DNA of 7,424 nt. Origin: Lachnospiraceae bacterium UBA7110. Lineage in GTDB: Bacteria > Bacillota > Clostridia > Lachnospirales > Lachnospiraceae. Below the pieces are notes generated by a model. It was given only the letters and a program-made list of their open reading frames with translations, searched no databases and was not told the origin of the DNA. The position numbers were made by a program, and so were the translations under genes. Positions 6,208 through 7,424 of this stretch are shown piece after piece (position 1 is the stretch's first letter; the number at the start of each line of letters is the position of its first letter). The DNA is taken from positions 50,163 to 57,586 of the forward strand of contig DKYC01000067.1 in the NCBI GenBank assembly GCA_002492295.1, written 5' to 3'.

Positions 6208-7424
6208 CTATATTTTACTGCGTAGCCGTATGATTTTTTCATAAACATCCGGACGATGTTCCTTTAGGTGCGCGTCCAACAGCTCGCGGCGCTCCATAAA
6301 CCGTTTCGCAAGATCGGGGTGCTCGCGGGCAATTTTTTCGGCAAGGTGAAGTCTGCGCCGCTCAAATTCCAGCGCAACCTGCTGTTCGTCCTTGCCCGAA
6401 ATCCGTGCGATTTCCGCAAGATGTGCCTCAAGGTGCTCCAGCCATTCATCCTCGTCCATCTCGCCAAGCTGATTCCAGCTTCCGTGTATTAATGATTCGA
6501 TATCTCCTGTGCGCTGCAGCTCCTCAATCTGTTTATGGATTTGACGCTCCATTTCCGCCTCGCACTCCGAACCGTATGCCCAAAGGAATTCGTGCAGCAT
6601 ACTCTCGGCGCGTTTCTTTGCAACAGAATGTGCGGCTGTCTGCACTCCCTTGATTGGGTAGGGCTTTTCCAAACCGATTTCCGCAAGCGCTTTTTCCATT
6701 GTGCGGCGGACTGCGCCCTTTTGGATTAATTCGCCAATGCCAAGCGCGCGCATCTGATCGTTTAACGCTGCAACATGCCCTGTAAGGTAAAAGGCAACGC
6801 CCCGCTTGTCAAGCGATTCATATAAAAGCATCAGCCGCTCTGCAGCCGTGCTGTCAATACTTCCGATTCCCGACGCGTCTACGATAACGGCGCGGGTGTC
6901 GCCGGAGAGTTTTTTTTCGATATCGGACTGGAAGATGCCGACGTTTGCGAAGAAAAGGTCGCTTGTAAAGCGGTAAAGTACCACATGTTCAATCGAGTAA
7001 ATCTGATTAAACTGTGAAATATCATAGAAATCATCATGTCCCGGAAGGACGCCCAAAAGACATCTTGGCGGGTTGGAAGCGCGCAGGATAACTGCCGTAA
7101 ACGAAAGGATGATTCCCACAAGGACACCGTTAATTGTTCCTAGTATTAAAACTGCGAAAAACGCGCCCATAAAGATGTAAAATTCGCTTTTGCTGGAGTG
7201 CTTTAGCTTTGCGGCAAGCTTAAACTCCAGTCCGCCAATCAGCGCCGTCATAACGACCGCTGTGAGAACGGGAACAGGCAGATAGCCGATAAAACCTGTG
7301 GCAAACAGCAGTACGAAAATCATGGTAATGCCTGCGATAATGCCTGTAAGCTGTGTTCTGCCGTCGTACTGGTCGTTCATTGCCGTGCGCGGTACGGAGC
7401 CGTTTACGGGGCAGCATCCCGTGA
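6208..7424 (-). CDS. SulP family anion transporter, C-terminal part with STAS domain and helical tail (5' end beyond window)
   Basis: Membrane transporter of the SulP (SLC26-like) family, which moves sulfate, bicarbonate or other anions. The frame is open to the right edge; before the in-frame ATG at 7380 it still encodes PVNGSVPRTAMNDQ, a conserved SulP stretch, so that ATG is internal and the true start lies outside. Numbering from it, membrane segments fall at about 11-50 and 66-99. A cytoplasmic STAS domain follows at about 128-238 with the typical VIVDASGIGSIDSTAAERL (165-183). A charged, helix-rich tail of about 150 residues (239-390) comes after it and is not part of the core fold. The gene faces sbcC with a 24-base gap; I see no hairpin with a T-run there, so how the two transcripts end is unclear. 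The substrate cannot be told. Confidence 0.9.
   Translation of the reverse strand, partial: TGCCPVNGSVPRTAMNDQYDGRTQLTGIIAGITMIFVLLFATGFIGYLPVPVLTAVVMTALIGGLEFKLAAKLKHSSKSEFYIFMGAFFAVLILGTINGVLVGIILSFTAVILRASNPPRCLLGVLPGHDDFYDISQFNQIYSIEHVVLYRFTSDLFFANVGIFQSDIEKKLSGDTRAVIVDASGIGSIDSTAAERLMLLYESLDKRGVAFYLTGHVAALNDQMRALGIGELIQKGAVRRTMEKALAEIGLEKPYPIKGVQTAAHSVAKKRAESMLHEFLWAYGSECEAEMERQIHKQIEELQRTGDIESLIHGSWNQLGEMDEDEWLEHLEAHLAEIARISGKDEQQVALEFERRRLHLAEKIAREHPDLAKRFMERRELLDAHLKEHRPDVYEKIIRLRSKI

Noticed and set aside
6184..6220. Bidirectional terminator between sbcC and the SulP gene
   Set aside because: Only a 5-bp repeat (GCAGT at 6202-6206, ACTGC at 6216-6220) and weaker pairings are present, with no T-run after either arm, so I do not call a terminator.
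7378..7380. ATG as the start of the SulP gene
   Set aside because: The frame continues upstream with PVNGSVPRTA, a conserved SulP stretch, so this Met is internal and the gene is cut by the window edge.

Overview
The window looks like ordinary chromosome from an endospore-forming Firmicute of class Clostridia, most likely a Lachnospiraceae-type organism. The clearest marker is a complete spoIIID gene, a mother-cell sporulation regulator. The style of the SbcC/SbcD, MarR and MATE proteins, the G-rich Shine-Dalgarno sites and the sigma-A promoters agree with this. The family assignment is an inference from remembered protein style, not from a search.

Layout from left to right. (1) Positions 1-1198, minus strand: a MarR-type regulator gene followed by a MATE multidrug efflux gene that runs off the left edge. 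The two overlap by 4 bases (ATGA) and read from one very good promoter at 1290-1318. That promoter is embedded in inverted repeats, so the regulator probably controls its own operon. (2) Positions 1328-1697, minus strand: spoIIID with its own terminator and a candidate sigma-E promoter. (3) Positions 1745-6183, plus strand: sbcD and sbcC, the two subunits of the SbcCD (Mre11-Rad50-like) nuclease. They lie one base apart and read from an extended -10 sigma-A promoter that overlaps a 12-bp direct repeat. (4) Positions 6208-7424, minus strand, convergent with sbcC: the C-terminal part of a SulP-type anion transporter with a STAS domain and an extra helical tail of about 150 residues.

The units are functionally independent: drug efflux with its regulator, sporulation control, double-strand-end and hairpin processing, and anion transport. 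The two non-coding gaps (1199-1380 and 1633-1820) are short but dense in regulatory signals, and they are the most informative parts of the window. I found no CRISPR array, tRNA, rRNA, insertion sequence, phage gene or new defence system, and I do not claim one. The points worth a second look are the operator architecture of the marR promoter, the leader palindrome behind it, the sigma-E promoter of spoIIID, the repeat at the sbcD promoter and the tail of the SulP protein.
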